Below are positions 53,654 to 63,200 of a stretch of DNA of 64,000 nt, in pieces. A model generated the notes under the pieces. The model saw only the letters and a list, made by a program, of their open reading frames with translations, had not been told where the DNA came from and did not search any database. The DNA comes from Nocardia caishijiensis NBRC 108228. Lineage in GTDB: Bacteria > Actinomycetota > Actinomycetes > Mycobacteriales > Mycobacteriaceae. The stretch is from the NCBI RefSeq assembly GCF_001612825.1, contig NZ_BDBE01000033.1, forward strand, positions 152,386 to 216,385, written 5' to 3'. Each line of letters starts with the position of its first letter. Position 1 is the first letter of the stretch. The position numbers were made by a program, and so were the translations under genes.

Positions 53654-54856
53654 ATGATACGACGACAGTGTTCGGCCGCGCTGGCCGTGGTGCTCGTGCT
53701 GCTGCTCGTCGCGGCGTGCGGCGGCTCGACCACCGACACCGGGTCGTCGACCGAGGCCCCACCCGAGGCCGTCGTCTCGGTGACGCCCGACCCGGGCGCC
53801 ACCGAGATCGACCCACTCGCCCCCGTGCGAGTCGCCACCAGCGAAGGCACGCTCACCTCGGTGACGATGACCAATGAGCAGGGCAACGACGTCGACGGCG
53901 TCTTCACCCCCGACCGCACCGCCTGGAAACCCACCGAACCGCTCGGCTACGGCCGTACGTACACGATCACCGCCGCGACCGATCGCAACGCCGAGCCGAC
54001 CACCTCGACATTCACCACCCTCGCCCCCAACAACCAGACCAAGGTGTACTTCCACACCACGGGCGGCACAGCCCTGTCACCACAGGGGACCTTCGGCGTC
54101 GGCACGGTGGTCGTCGCCCATTTCGACGAGAACGTACCGGACCGCGCCACCGCCGAACGGCACCTGTCGGTCACCACCGACCCGCCCGTCACCGGCTCCT
54201 GGTACTGGCTCGACGACCGCAACGCCCACTGGCGCCCGCAGAACTACTACGAACCGGGCACCCGCGTGACGCTCGCCGCCGACATCTACGGCAAAGACCT
54301 CGGCGGCGGCCTCTACGGCCAGGAGGACACGAAGACCAGCTTCACCATCGGCCCCTCCCACGTCTCGATCGTCGACGACACGACCAAACAGGTGCAGGTC
54401 TACGAGAACGGCACGCTCGTGCGCACCATGCCGACCTCGATGGGTCGCGGCGGCAGCGAGGAGGTCGCGGGCAAGACCATCTCCTTCTGGACCCAACCCG
54501 GCGTCTACACCGTGATGGACAAGGCCAACCCGGTCGTCATGGACTCCTCCACCTACGGTCTGCCCGTGAACTCGCGCCTCGGCTACAAGGAAACCATCGG
54601 CTGGGCGACCAGGATCAGTACCGACGGCATCTACCTGCACCAACTCGACGACACCATCTGGGCGCAGGGAAACACCAACGTCTCGCACGGCTGTCTCAAC
54701 CTCAGCGGGGAGAACGCGCGATGGTTCTACGAGTTCTCCCAGCCCGGTGATGTGGTGGAGATCCGCAACACCGGCGGCGCACCGCTCGAAGTGTGGCAGA
54801 ACGGTGACTGGAGCGTGCCCTGGGACCAGTGGCTGGCGGGTAGTGCCCTGAGGTGA
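53654..54856 (+). CDS. L,D-transpeptidase lipoprotein (LdtMt2-like)
   Basis: A 400-residue lipoprotein with lipobox LVAAC (about residue 22). Two immunoglobulin-like domains follow (up to about 250), then the YkuD catalytic domain. HVSIVDDTTKQVQVYENGTL begins it, and the active Cys is in SHGCLNLSGENARWFYEF near 341, with the catalytic His in YLHQLDD. It makes 3-3 peptidoglycan cross-links, the carbapenem-sensitive type abundant in mycolate bacteria. It overlaps the LytR-CpsA-Psr gene by four bases (GTGA). Confidence 0.95.
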   Translation: MIRRQCSAALAVVLVLLLVAACGGSTTDTGSSTEAPPEAVVSVTPDPGATEIDPLAPVRVATSEGTLTSVTMTNEQGNDVDGVFTPDRTAWKPTEPLGYGRTYTITAATDRNAEPTTSTFTTLAPNNQTKVYFHTTGGTALSPQGTFGVGTVVVAHFDENVPDRATAERHLSVTTDPPVTGSWYWLDDRNAHWRPQNYYEPGTRVTLAADIYGKDLGGGLYGQEDTKTSFTIGPSHVSIVDDTTKQVQVYENGTLVRTMPTSMGRGGSEEVAGKTISFWTQPGVYTVMDKANPVVMDSSTYGLPVNSRLGYKETIGWATRISTDGIYLHQLDDTIWAQGNTNVSHGCLNLSGENARWFYEFSQPGDVVEIRNTGGAPLEVWQNGDWSVPWDQWLAGSALR

Positions 54857-56430
54857 ACCGGATCGATGAACCACCGGCGCCCTGGCCGCGTCGGCAGCCA
54901 CCCAGGCGTATCGGCGCCCCACCCGCGCCGCGGCCGACCGGGCACCCCCGGTTGCGCCGGATCGGGCTGATCGTCACGAGGATGTTCGTCGCCGCCGTCG
55001 CGCTCGCGGTGCTGGCGGGTACCGGCCTCGCCTGGTCGGCGAAGAACGGTTTCGACGGCGGTTTCCTCCATTCCAACGCGCTCGGTGACGACGCGCCCCG
55101 CTCGCTCGACGGCGCCGTCAACATCCTGCTGATCGGCCTCGACACCCGTAAGGACCTCGACGGCAAGGACCTGCCGAAGGCGATCCTCGACCAGTTGCAC
55201 GCGGGCGACGGCAGCGAAGGCGGCTACAACGCCAATTCCCTGATCCTGCTGCACATTCCGGCCGACTTGAGCAAGATCGTCGCCTTCTCGATCCCCCGCG
55301 ACAACTACGTGGCGGTCACCGGTATCCCCGGTTACTCGCGCATCAAGATCAAAGAGGCCTACGGCCTGAAAAAGGCCGCCGTGCAGGCGAAGCTGATGGA
55401 ACAGGGCGTCGACGACCAGGTGGAGCTCGAACGCCGCAGCCGGGAGGCGGGCCGCGAATCGATCGTCACCACGGTGCGCAACCTGGTCGGGGTGCCGATC
55501 GACCGGTTCGCCGAGATCTCGCTCGCCGGTTTCTACGACCTGGCCGACGCGGTGGGCGGCGTCGACGTGTGCCTGACCAACGCCGTCGACGACAGCGAGT
55601 TCTCCGGCGCGGTGTTCCCGGCGGGCCGTCAGCATCTGGATGCCGCCCAGGCCCTCGCGTTCGTGCGCCAACGGCACGGCCTGCCCAACGGCGACCTCGA
55701 CCGGACCCACCGCCAGCAGGCCTTCCTCACCTCGGTTGCCAAGTCGCTCAAGGATTCCGGCACTCTCACCGATCTGCGCAAGCTGTCGGCCCTGATGGAT
55801 GCCGCCCACCGCGATATCGTGCTGTCGCAGGGCTGGGATCTGCTGGCGTTCGTCCGCGATCTCGGTGCGGCGGGCAGTGTTCCGGTCGAATTCCGCACGC
55901 TGCCGGTGCTGCGTTACGACGTGATCGACGGGCAGGATGTGAATATCGTCGACCCCGCCGCCATCAAACGCGAGGTGCGCGCTGCCTTCGGCCAGCAGGC
56001 CCCGACCACCGCTGTGGCGGCACCGAATCCGGATGCGGTGGTCGACGTGCACAATGTCGGTTCCACGACGGGCCAGGCCGCCCAGGTGTCGAAAATGCTC
56101 ACCGCGCGCGGCTACGGCAAGGGCGAGGTCGGCGGTGGTGACGGCAACGACGAGCCCTATTCGGCGGTCACCTACGGCCCCGGTGCCATCCACGACGCCC
56201 GCGCGGTCGCCGAAATCCTCGGTGGCCTACCGGTTTCCGCGTCGCCCTGGGTCGAGGACGGCCACGTGCGCGTGATTCTCGGCGCCGACTTCAGCCCCCC
56301 GGTCGAACTGAGCCCGACCACCACCCGCCCGACCACCACCACCACGAGCAACGCGTCCACCGTCCCCCTACCGGACGCCGGAAAGCCACTCACCACGAAC
56401 ATCGGCGACACCATCCCCTGCGTGAACTGA
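54853..56430 (+). CDS. LytR-CpsA-Psr (LCP) family ligase
   Basis: A 525-residue membrane protein. A Pro/Arg-rich cytoplasmic start, one helix (about 40-58, MFVAAVALAVLAGTGLAW) and the LCP domain follow. The domain shows AVNILLIGLDTRKD (about 89), ADLSKIVAFSIPRDNYV, GFYDLADAVGGVDVCL, and DAAQALAFVRQRHGL with the phosphate-binding Arg. A LytR_C-type domain (VVDVHNVGSTTGQAAQVSKML) ends the protein. LCP enzymes attach arabinogalactan or teichoic polymers to peptidoglycan. It is coupled to the L,D-transpeptidase, so the pair builds and cross-links the wall. Confidence 0.94.
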   Translation: MNRIDEPPAPWPRRQPPRRIGAPPAPRPTGHPRLRRIGLIVTRMFVAAVALAVLAGTGLAWSAKNGFDGGFLHSNALGDDAPRSLDGAVNILLIGLDTRKDLDGKDLPKAILDQLHAGDGSEGGYNANSLILLHIPADLSKIVAFSIPRDNYVAVTGIPGYSRIKIKEAYGLKKAAVQAKLMEQGVDDQVELERRSREAGRESIVTTVRNLVGVPIDRFAEISLAGFYDLADAVGGVDVCLTNAVDDSEFSGAVFPAGRQHLDAAQALAFVRQRHGLPNGDLDRTHRQQAFLTSVAKSLKDSGTLTDLRKLSALMDAAHRDIVLSQGWDLLAFVRDLGAAGSVPVEFRTLPVLRYDVIDGQDVNIVDPAAIKREVRAAFGQQAPTTAVAAPNPDAVVDVHNVGSTTGQAAQVSKMLTARGYGKGEVGGGDGNDEPYSAVTYGPGAIHDARAVAEILGGLPVSASPWVEDGHVRVILGADFSPPVELSPTTTRPTTTTTSNASTVPLPDAGKPLTTNIGDTIPCVN

Positions 56431-56559
56431 GCACGCCACTCCACGGCGGAAGTCCTTGTAGGCGAGCATGAATCGCCACGACCGCCGATCGCGCGTGAGA
56501 CACACCCCTTGCTCGACGATGAACACGATCAGGTTCGCGCCGTACCGCAGCGAAATCCG

Positions 56560-56663
56560 CCCCGGCCGTGCCGATGCGCAAAGTTCCCACGACGCAGACG
56601 AATGCCCCGGCCGCGCCGGTCCCGCAAGATCTCCCACGGAGCAGACGCATGCCTCGGCCGCCG
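56560..56663. repeat. Degenerate tandem repeat, about 46 bp
   Basis: Two direct copies at 56560-56604 and 56605-56651 begin CCCCGGCCG and share the segments GCCG, CCCACG and GCAGACG, with about three quarters of bases alike. A third partial copy starts at 56652 (CCTCGGCCGCCG). They lie in a 265-base gap between convergent genes. The rest of 56431-56695 has no gene I can support. Confidence 0.55.
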
Positions 56664-56695
56664 CTATCTCAGCGACCGAGGCAGTTTCGAGGCAT

Positions 56696-58570
56696 TCAGT
56701 CGACCGGAGCGTCCGGATAATCCTGCTGCCGGTGACCCCCACGCAGCGTCCCGTCCAGATACGCTGCCCGGCACGCGCGTCGGGCGATCTTGCCGCTCGA
56801 GGTCCGCGGAATCGAACCGGCGGGCACCAGCAGCACATCACGCACCGTCACCCCGTGCCTGCGCGAGATCGCCGCGCGCACCGTGTCGATGATCGGCCGC
56901 GGATCGAGTCTCGCCGCCCCCGAGCCGCGTTCGGCCACGACCACCAGTTGTTCGGCGATGTCGTCGGCGTCGGCCACGCGCACCGGTGCGGGCAATTGTC
57001 CCGCCGGAACCGAGAACGCCGCGATGAAACCCGGCCGCAGGGCGCTGCTCGCTTCCTGCGCCGAATACTCCAGGTCCTGCGGGTAGTGGTTACGCCCGTC
57101 GACGATGACGAGGTCCTTCACCCGGCCGGTGATGAACAGTTCCCCGTCGTAGTAGGCCCCGAAATCGCCGGTGCGCATCCAGGTGGCGTCCTCGGGTGTG
57201 CCCTCGGCCCGGCTGCCGACCGGATTCCGGGTCACCCGGTTGTGGAAGGTCCGCGCGGTCTCCTCGGGCCGACCCCAGTACCCGATGCCCATGTTGTCGC
57301 CGTGCAACCAGATCTCGCCGACCTCGCCGTCACGCCGCTCGATCCCCGTCTCGGGATCGACGATCACGGCCCACTGCGACCTGGCGACATACCCGCACGA
57401 CACCTGCGCCACCGCTTGCGCGGCGTGCTCGTCGACCTCGACCATGCGGCCCGCGTTGAGCTTGCCCCGGTCCACGTAGACCACCCGCGCCTCGTCCTCG
57501 CGTCGGGTCGCCGACACGAACAGCGTCGCCTCGGCCATCCCGTAGCAGGGTTTGATGGCGGTCTTGGACAGCCCGAACGGCGCGAACGCCTCGTTGAACT
57601 TGCGCATCGAGGCCACCGACACCGGTTCGCTGCCGTTGATCAGCCCGATCACGTTCGACAGATCGAGAGTCTCGTCCCCCTTGGGCAATCCGCGCACCGC
57701 AGCATGCTCGAACGCGAAGTTCGGTGCGGCCGAATAGATCTCGGCACCGTCGGCTTGGGCGGCGAGTTCCTTGATCCAGCGCGACGGCCTACGAACGAAC
57801 GCACTGGGCGACATGATGGTGATGAACTTGCCGCCGATGGTCGGCAGGATCACCGTGAGCAACCCCATGTCGTGGAACAGCGGCAGCCAGGTGACACCGC
57901 GCGCGTTCTCGGTGATGCCGATGGCGTCGATCATCTGGAGCAGGTTGGTACCGACCGAACGGTGGGTGATCTCCACCCCGGCGGGGACCCGGGTGGACCC
58001 GGAGGTGTACTGCAGATAGGCCACACTGTCGATCGAGATATCGGGCCTACGCCAACGCGACCCCACCGCATCGGGAATCGCCTCGACGGCAATGATTCTC
58101 GGCTTGCGCGCAGTCGGCTGTTCGCGGAAGAAATTGCGCACCCCCGCCGCCGATCCGGTGACGGTGAGCACCGCGGCGGGCTCGCAATCACCGAGCACCG
58201 CGTGCAACCGGTCGCTGTGGCCCTGCTCCTCCGGGTCGAACAACGGCACCGCGACATTGCCCGCGTACACCGCCGCGAACAGCGCGACCACGTAGTCGAG
58301 CCCCTGCGGCGCGAGCACCGCCACCCGGTCGCCCGGCTCGGTGACCTGCTGCAACCGCGCCGCCACCGCGCGCAACCGCACCCCGAACTCACGCCAGGTG
58401 AGTTCCTGGTATTCGCCGTCGCGTTCCCGCGAGTAGTCGATGAACCGGTAGGCCAGTTCGTCGCCGTTGGCCTCGCTGTGCTTGTCGACGAAGTCGATGA
58501 GCGTCTGGTCACCGGGGATGCGGATGGCGCCCTGCTCGTCGAGGTAGTCGTCGAGTGTCTCGCCGATCAT
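56696..58570 (-). CDS. Fatty-acyl-AMP ligase (FadD32-like)
   Basis: A 624-residue adenylate-forming enzyme of the FAAL/FadD32 type. YLQYTSGSTRVPAGVEITH (about 176) is the ATP loop, and GVTWLPLFHDMGLLTVIL (about 216) is typical of FAALs. CYGMAEATLFVSAT lies near 329, then RTGDFGAYYDGELFITGRVKDLVIV near 480. FAALs load fatty acids as acyl-AMP onto carrier proteins of PKS or FAS-like systems. Its ATG shares one base with the ketosynthase stop, so the two are an operon. In Corynebacteriales FadD32 feeds mycolate synthesis, but Pks13 is not in this window. Confidence 0.93.
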   Translation of the reverse strand: MIGETLDDYLDEQGAIRIPGDQTLIDFVDKHSEANGDELAYRFIDYSRERDGEYQELTWREFGVRLRAVAARLQQVTEPGDRVAVLAPQGLDYVVALFAAVYAGNVAVPLFDPEEQGHSDRLHAVLGDCEPAAVLTVTGSAAGVRNFFREQPTARKPRIIAVEAIPDAVGSRWRRPDISIDSVAYLQYTSGSTRVPAGVEITHRSVGTNLLQMIDAIGITENARGVTWLPLFHDMGLLTVILPTIGGKFITIMSPSAFVRRPSRWIKELAAQADGAEIYSAAPNFAFEHAAVRGLPKGDETLDLSNVIGLINGSEPVSVASMRKFNEAFAPFGLSKTAIKPCYGMAEATLFVSATRREDEARVVYVDRGKLNAGRMVEVDEHAAQAVAQVSCGYVARSQWAVIVDPETGIERRDGEVGEIWLHGDNMGIGYWGRPEETARTFHNRVTRNPVGSRAEGTPEDATWMRTGDFGAYYDGELFITGRVKDLVIVDGRNHYPQDLEYSAQEASSALRPGFIAAFSVPAGQLPAPVRVADADDIAEQLVVVAERGSGAARLDPRPIIDTVRAAISRRHGVTVRDVLLVPAGSIPRTSSGKIARRACRAAYLDGTLRGGHRQQDYPDAPVD

Positions 58571-59790
58571 CAGAACCGCCCGAAAGCCAGGGCCACGTTG
58601 TGCCCGCCGAAGCCGAACGAATTGTTCACCGCGTAGTCGATGCGGCCCGCCCGCGCCTGACCCGAGACCACGTCGAGGTCGATCGCGGGGTCCTGGTTCT
58701 CCAGGTTCAGCGTGGGCGGGACGATGCTGTCGCGCACGCTGAGCACGGTGATCACCGATTCGAGCGCACCGACCGCGCCGATCGAGTGCCCGAGTGCCGA
58801 CTTCGGCGCGTACACCGACGCGTGCGAGCCGATGGCCTTGCCGATCGCGTTGGCCTCGGCGGTGTCGCCGATGGGGGTGGCGGTGGCGTGGGCGTTGATG
58901 TGGGTGACATCGGTGCGGCTGATACCGCCGGTCTGCATGGCCCGCGTCATGGCCCGGGCCGCACCGGTGCCGTCGGGATCGGGTGCGACCAGGTGGAAAC
59001 CGTCGGAGGTGACACCGGCACCGAGCAGGCGCGCGTGGATCGTCGCCCCGCGCGCCTTGGCATGGGCCTCGGTCTCGATCACCATCATCGCCCCGGCCTC
59101 GCCGAAGACGAAGCCGTCGCGGTCGACGTCGAACGGGCGCGAGGCACCCTTGGGGTCGTGATTGCGGGTGCTCATGGCACGCATCTGGGTGAACGCCGCG
59201 ATCGGCACCGCCTGGATGCACCCTTCCACCCCACCGGTCACCACCATGTCGGCATCGCCCATCATGATCATCCGCCACGCGTTGGCGATGGCCTCCGAAC
59301 CCGACGAGCAGGCCGACACCGGGGTGGAAACCCCTGCGCGAGCGCCCAATTCGACGCCGACACAGGCGGCGGCACCATTGGGCATCATGGCCGCCACGGT
59401 CTGTGGCGACACCTTCCGGTAGCCGCCGTTGGACAGCTTGTCGCGCGCGTAGAGCAGGGATTCGGCCCCGCCGAGACCAGTGCCGATCGAGACACCGAGC
59501 CGATCCAGGTCCACCTCGGGACTGCCCGCGTTGCGCCAGACCTCACGTCCGAGCACCACGGCCATCTGCTCGACGTAGGACAACCGGCGCGCCTCCTCGC
59601 GGGTGAGCGAGGCGGCCGGGGACACCTTCAGGTGACCACCGATCCGCACCGGCAGGTCGAAGTCGTCGATGAAGGAGTCCTCCAGGACGTCGATCCCGCT
59701 CTCGCCGTTGAGCAGACCTTTCCAGGTCGAGTCGACGTCGCCCGCGATCGACGTGGTCGCCGCAAGGCTCGTGACCACGATGTCCGTCAT
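58570..59790 (-). CDS. Beta-ketoacyl-ACP synthase II (KasA/KasB-like)
   Basis: A 406-residue elongating ketosynthase. The Cys-His-His triad is readable as VSACSSGSEA (near 169), HINAHATATPIGD (near 309) and KSALGHSIGA (near 342); NNSFGFGGHN closes the protein. It extends acyl-ACP with malonyl-ACP. Here it is paired with an acyl-AMP ligase rather than a FAS-II operon. ATG 59790 lacks a strong site, but the N-terminus MTDIVVTSLAATTSIAGD is right for KasA/B. It is divergent from a desaturase gene. Confidence 0.93.
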   Translation of the reverse strand: MTDIVVTSLAATTSIAGDVDSTWKGLLNGESGIDVLEDSFIDDFDLPVRIGGHLKVSPAASLTREEARRLSYVEQMAVVLGREVWRNAGSPEVDLDRLGVSIGTGLGGAESLLYARDKLSNGGYRKVSPQTVAAMMPNGAAACVGVELGARAGVSTPVSACSSGSEAIANAWRMIMMGDADMVVTGGVEGCIQAVPIAAFTQMRAMSTRNHDPKGASRPFDVDRDGFVFGEAGAMMVIETEAHAKARGATIHARLLGAGVTSDGFHLVAPDPDGTGAARAMTRAMQTGGISRTDVTHINAHATATPIGDTAEANAIGKAIGSHASVYAPKSALGHSIGAVGALESVITVLSVRDSIVPPTLNLENQDPAIDLDVVSGQARAGRIDYAVNNSFGFGGHNVALAFGRF

Positions 59791-59971
59791 AATTCTTCGC
59801 TCACTCTCTCTAGCTATGCCACGACTGATCGGGAACCGCTGATGGAGCTGAACTGGTGAAGCGTAGAGAATGGCACCGCGTTTCGCCAGGTGCCTTGTGC
59901 CGGGTCTACTCTCGGCGACGACCGGCAACATTACCGACTCTTGCTTTTCCCTGCAGCGAAAGGGCACGAGC

Positions 59972-60952
59972 GTGGCCAGGAACCTCACCCAGCTGGAACT
60001 GCTGATCGAATTGGAAGATGTTGCCGCGCGCAATGTCGACCGTCATCTATCGATGGCCAAGGACTGGCATCCGCACGATTACGTCCCGTGGGAGCAGGGC
60101 CGCAATTTCGCGTCGATGGGTGGAATCGATTGGGCGCCGGAACAATCCGCGCTGAACGACGTGGCCAAGGCGGCGATGGTCACCAACTTGCTCACCGAGG
60201 ACAATCTGCCCTCGTATCACCGGGAGATCGCCGAGAACTTCTCCCAGGACGGCGCCTGGGGTACCTGGGTGGGCCGGTGGACCGCCGAGGAGAACCGGCA
60301 CGGCATCGTCATCCGCGACTATCTGGTCGTCACCCGCGGCGTCGATCCGGTCGCGCTGGAGAACGCGCGCATGATCCACATGACCAACGGCTACTCGGCC
60401 ATGTCGGTGGTCGACGAGAAGGCCGGGGCCTTCGACGTGCGGGTCACCTCCGGAGCCGGTTTCCTGTACTCGGTGGCCTACGTGACCTTCCAGGAGCTGG
60501 CCACCCGGGTGAGCCACCGCAACACCGGCCGGGTCTGTGACGATCCGATCGCCGACCGCATGCTCGCCCGTATCGCCGCCGACGAGAACCTGCACATGAT
60601 CTTCTACCGCAATCTGTGCGCGGCGGCCCTCGACCTGGCTCCCGACCAGGCGATGGAGGCCATCGCGACCATCGTGATCGGCTTCCAGATGCCGGGCGCC
60701 GGGATGCCGGGCTGGCGTCGGAACGGAGTTCTGATGGCCAAGCACGGTATCTACGATCTGCGCCAGCACCTCGAGGAGGTCCTGCTGCCGGTCCTGCGCA
60801 AATGGAACATTTTCGAGCGCGACGATTTCGGTGCGCGGGGGCAGAAGGCGCGCGACGATCTGGCCGCCTTCCTCGACCGGCTGCGCCAGGACGTGGTGCG
60901 CTTCGAGGAGCAGCGTGATCGCGCACTCGCGCGGCAACGTCAGCTGGTCTGA
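59972..60952 (+). CDS. Acyl-ACP desaturase (DesA type)
   Basis: A 326-residue soluble diiron desaturase. The iron-binding motifs are EENRHG (near 110) and DENLHMIFYRN (near 201), with Glu also supplied by helices such as YHREIAENFS. It introduces a double bond into acyl-ACP. I chose GTG 59972 (VARNLTQLELLIELEDVAAR) with AAAGGG eight bases upstream; an in-frame ATG at 59870 would add 34 residues without family likeness. It is divergent from the ketosynthase over 181 bases, so the lipid genes may share control. Its end overlaps the GGDEF gene by 13 bases. Confidence 0.92.
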   Translation: MARNLTQLELLIELEDVAARNVDRHLSMAKDWHPHDYVPWEQGRNFASMGGIDWAPEQSALNDVAKAAMVTNLLTEDNLPSYHREIAENFSQDGAWGTWVGRWTAEENRHGIVIRDYLVVTRGVDPVALENARMIHMTNGYSAMSVVDEKAGAFDVRVTSGAGFLYSVAYVTFQELATRVSHRNTGRVCDDPIADRMLARIAADENLHMIFYRNLCAAALDLAPDQAMEAIATIVIGFQMPGAGMPGWRRNGVLMAKHGIYDLRQHLEEVLLPVLRKWNIFERDDFGARGQKARDDLAAFLDRLRQDVVRFEEQRDRALARQRQLV

Positions 60953-62259
60953 TCCAGCGCGGGCGGCAACCGGTGCTCCTGCGGCCGGATCGCCGCCCGC
61001 GCATGGTGTTTGTTGCGATACATCGCGGCGTCGGCGGCCTGTAGCAGTTCGTCGGCGGCGGCAGGTGGCTGGTCGAAGAAGGCGGTTCCGATGCTCACAC
61101 CCACGGCGAGCATGTGCCCGTCCACCTCGAGCGGCGCCGACAGCGCGGCCATCAGCTCGTCGGCCAGGACGGTCAACGCCTGCTCCCCGGCGCACTTCTC
61201 GACGAGCACGAGGAATTCGTCGCCACCGATCCGCGCGGGCAGCGCCGCGAGCGGGCCGAGGGTGTCGCGCAGCCGGTCGCCGACCACCCGCAGCACCCGG
61301 TCACCGATGGTGTGGCCCCACAGGTCGTTGATCTCCTTGAAGCCGTCGAGATCCAGGTAGCAGACGCCGACCGGTGGTTCGGCGTCCGCTAGTCGGCTGA
61401 ACAGGTGCGACCGGTTCGGCAGGCCCGTGAGCGCGTCGTGATTGGCGTCGTGCCACAACCGGTCGGCCAGCTGCTTGCGTTCGGTGACGTCGACCGCGAC
61501 ACCGACGAGGAACCGGATAGCGCCCTCGGCGTCGCGAACCGCCGACATCGACAGGTCGATCGAGGTGATCCGCCCGTCGTCGCGGATGTGTTCGGTCTCG
61601 GTCCGGAAGCTCTCCGACTCCCCCGCCACCATCCGTTGCAGTTCGACGAACGCCTCGTTGAGGTTCGCCGGGCCGAGGATGTCGGCGACCGTGCGCCCCA
61701 CCATCGACTCCGGGGTCTGCCCGAGCATCCTGGCCAACGTCAGGTTGCAGTTCACAACGCTGCCGGTCATGTCTACGGTGCCGATACCGACCAGCGCACC
61801 GTCGAACACGGCCTCGAAACGGGCCTCCGACAGCGCGCGCCGGTCTTCGGCCTCCTGTGCCGCCGACAGCACCGCGGCCAGCGTCTGCTCCTGTTCGGCC
61901 AGCGCCGCGGCCCGCAACGCCGCGGTGAAGCCCGCCGCGAAGTCACCCGCCAAACCGACGGCGCGACTGCGGATTTCGGCACGAGCCGGATCGTCGGGTC
62001 CGGCGGCGGCGTGCTCGACGAGTTCGGTACACAACACCGGAACCGTGCGGCTCACCGCCGCCGGATCACGGTAGTTCGCCGCGACCAGCATGCGTGCCGC
62101 CTGCCGCGCGACATCGGGGTCTTCCCCGCCGCGGGCGGCGTCGATCAGGCCGGTGCACAGGGCGGCGAGCATGTCCTCGATCTGGGAGCGGGTGAGCGTG
62201 GGAGCTACCACACCGTCGAGCGCGTCAGCCCACCGCTGCGCCAGCTCCCAAGACCCCAC
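60940..62259 (-). CDS. PAS-GGDEF diguanylate cyclase
   Basis: A 439-residue protein. The N-terminal 140 residues are helical and unassigned. A PAS domain follows (about 145-265; EARFEAVFDGALVGIGTVD to RFLVGVAVDVTER). The GGDEF domain spans about 275-425 with HDALTGLPNRSHLF and an intact ARIGGDEFLVL active site. It makes cyclic di-GMP in response to a PAS-sensed signal. The RxxD inhibitory site expected before GGDEF is absent (PLAALPARIGG), so feedback inhibition may be missing. The start is GTG 62259. Confidence 0.92.
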   Translation of the reverse strand: MGSWELAQRWADALDGVVAPTLTRSQIEDMLAALCTGLIDAARGGEDPDVARQAARMLVAANYRDPAAVSRTVPVLCTELVEHAAAGPDDPARAEIRSRAVGLAGDFAAGFTAALRAAALAEQEQTLAAVLSAAQEAEDRRALSEARFEAVFDGALVGIGTVDMTGSVVNCNLTLARMLGQTPESMVGRTVADILGPANLNEAFVELQRMVAGESESFRTETEHIRDDGRITSIDLSMSAVRDAEGAIRFLVGVAVDVTERKQLADRLWHDANHDALTGLPNRSHLFSRLADAEPPVGVCYLDLDGFKEINDLWGHTIGDRVLRVVGDRLRDTLGPLAALPARIGGDEFLVLVEKCAGEQALTVLADELMAALSAPLEVDGHMLAVGVSIGTAFFDQPPAAADELLQAADAAMYRNKHHARAAIRPQEHRLPPALDQTS

Positions 62260-62304
62260 CGCTCATCCGCCCCTGTCGTCTCTCGCACCGCCGTGACGAC
62301 GGGC

Positions 62305-63114
62305 TCAGCCCTTGCGCGCGACACCGCCGAGCCCGAGCGAACGCCCGGGCTTCTCGTGCTGATCGCGCTCCGACTCCGGCCGCCACACCGGCAGTTCCAC
62401 CACGCCCGGCGACTCCAGATCCCAGCCCTCGAACATGGCGGCAATCGCGTCCTTCGGCCGGAAGTGGATACCGACCCGATTCTCGTTCGCCGCGTTCGCG
62501 CTCAGTTTACCCGCGTCCTCCGGCCGCAATTCCGAGGTCAGGTGGGAGATGGCGACGAAGCTGCCCGGTGCGACGACCTCGCGCAGCGCGCCGACCTTCC
62601 CGGCCGGATCATCGTCGTCGGCCACCAGATGCAACACCGCGATCAGCAGCAAGCCGACCGGCTCGGTGAAGTCGATCAGCCCCGTCTCCCGCACGGCGGC
62701 CAGCAGGTCGTCGGTCTTGCGCAGGTCGGCCTCGATCGCGCCCGCCCGCTCGTTGCCGTGCAGGATGGTGCGTGAATGCATGACCGCCACCGGATCGATG
62801 TCGACGTAGAGCACCCGCGCCCGCGGGTCGAGTTCGTGCACGATCTCGTGGACATTGCCCGCGGTGGGAATGCCGGAACCGATGTCGAGGAACTGGCGAA
62901 TACCCGAATCGAGCATGAACCGGACCGCGCGCCGAAGGAACGCCCGGTTGCTCAGTGCCAACCGAGGCAGGTCCGGCACCAGTTTGGTTCCCATCTCGGC
63001 GGCCATCCGGTCGACCGCGAAATTGTGCGAACCGCCGAGTAGTGCGTCGTACATCCGAGCCGGGCTCGGTTGCTGCATGTCGACACCGTCCGGTGCCCAG
63101 GCAGGCCTGTCCAT
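62305..63114 (-). CDS. SAM-dependent methyltransferase (DUF574 type)
   Basis: A 269-residue methyltransferase of the actinobacterial DUF574/Methyltransf_19 family. It has PSPARMYDALLGGSHNFAVDR (about 15-35), FLDIGSGIPTAGNVHEI (motif I, about 75-91), RVLYVDIDPVAV and VGLLLIAVLHLVADDDDP. Streptomyces and Nocardia carry many copies. Substrates are unknown. ATG 63114 starts the conserved MDRPAWAPDGVD. It is 46 bases upstream of the GGDEF gene on the same strand. Confidence 0.9.
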   Translation of the reverse strand: MDRPAWAPDGVDMQQPSPARMYDALLGGSHNFAVDRMAAEMGTKLVPDLPRLALSNRAFLRRAVRFMLDSGIRQFLDIGSGIPTAGNVHEIVHELDPRARVLYVDIDPVAVMHSRTILHGNERAGAIEADLRKTDDLLAAVRETGLIDFTEPVGLLLIAVLHLVADDDDPAGKVGALREVVAPGSFVAISHLTSELRPEDAGKLSANAANENRVGIHFRPKDAIAAMFEGWDLESPGVVELPVWRPESERDQHEKPGRSLGLGGVARKG

Positions 63115-63200
63115 CGCTGATCAACCCCTGTCTTTCCGCGCCGCACCCCGGCGGCATTCGATGATCGTAGACGTCGACACCGACATCGGCGCGGCTCGGT

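Noticed and set aside
56468..58636. A 722-residue plus-strand frame opposite the acyl-AMP ligase
   Set aside because: Arg/His-rich shadow of a well-defined adenylating enzyme.
59872..59894. GGCACC-N11-GGTGCC repeat in the ketosynthase/desaturase promoter
   Set aside because: Only 6-bp GC-rich arms, which are frequent by chance here; no family operator is matched.
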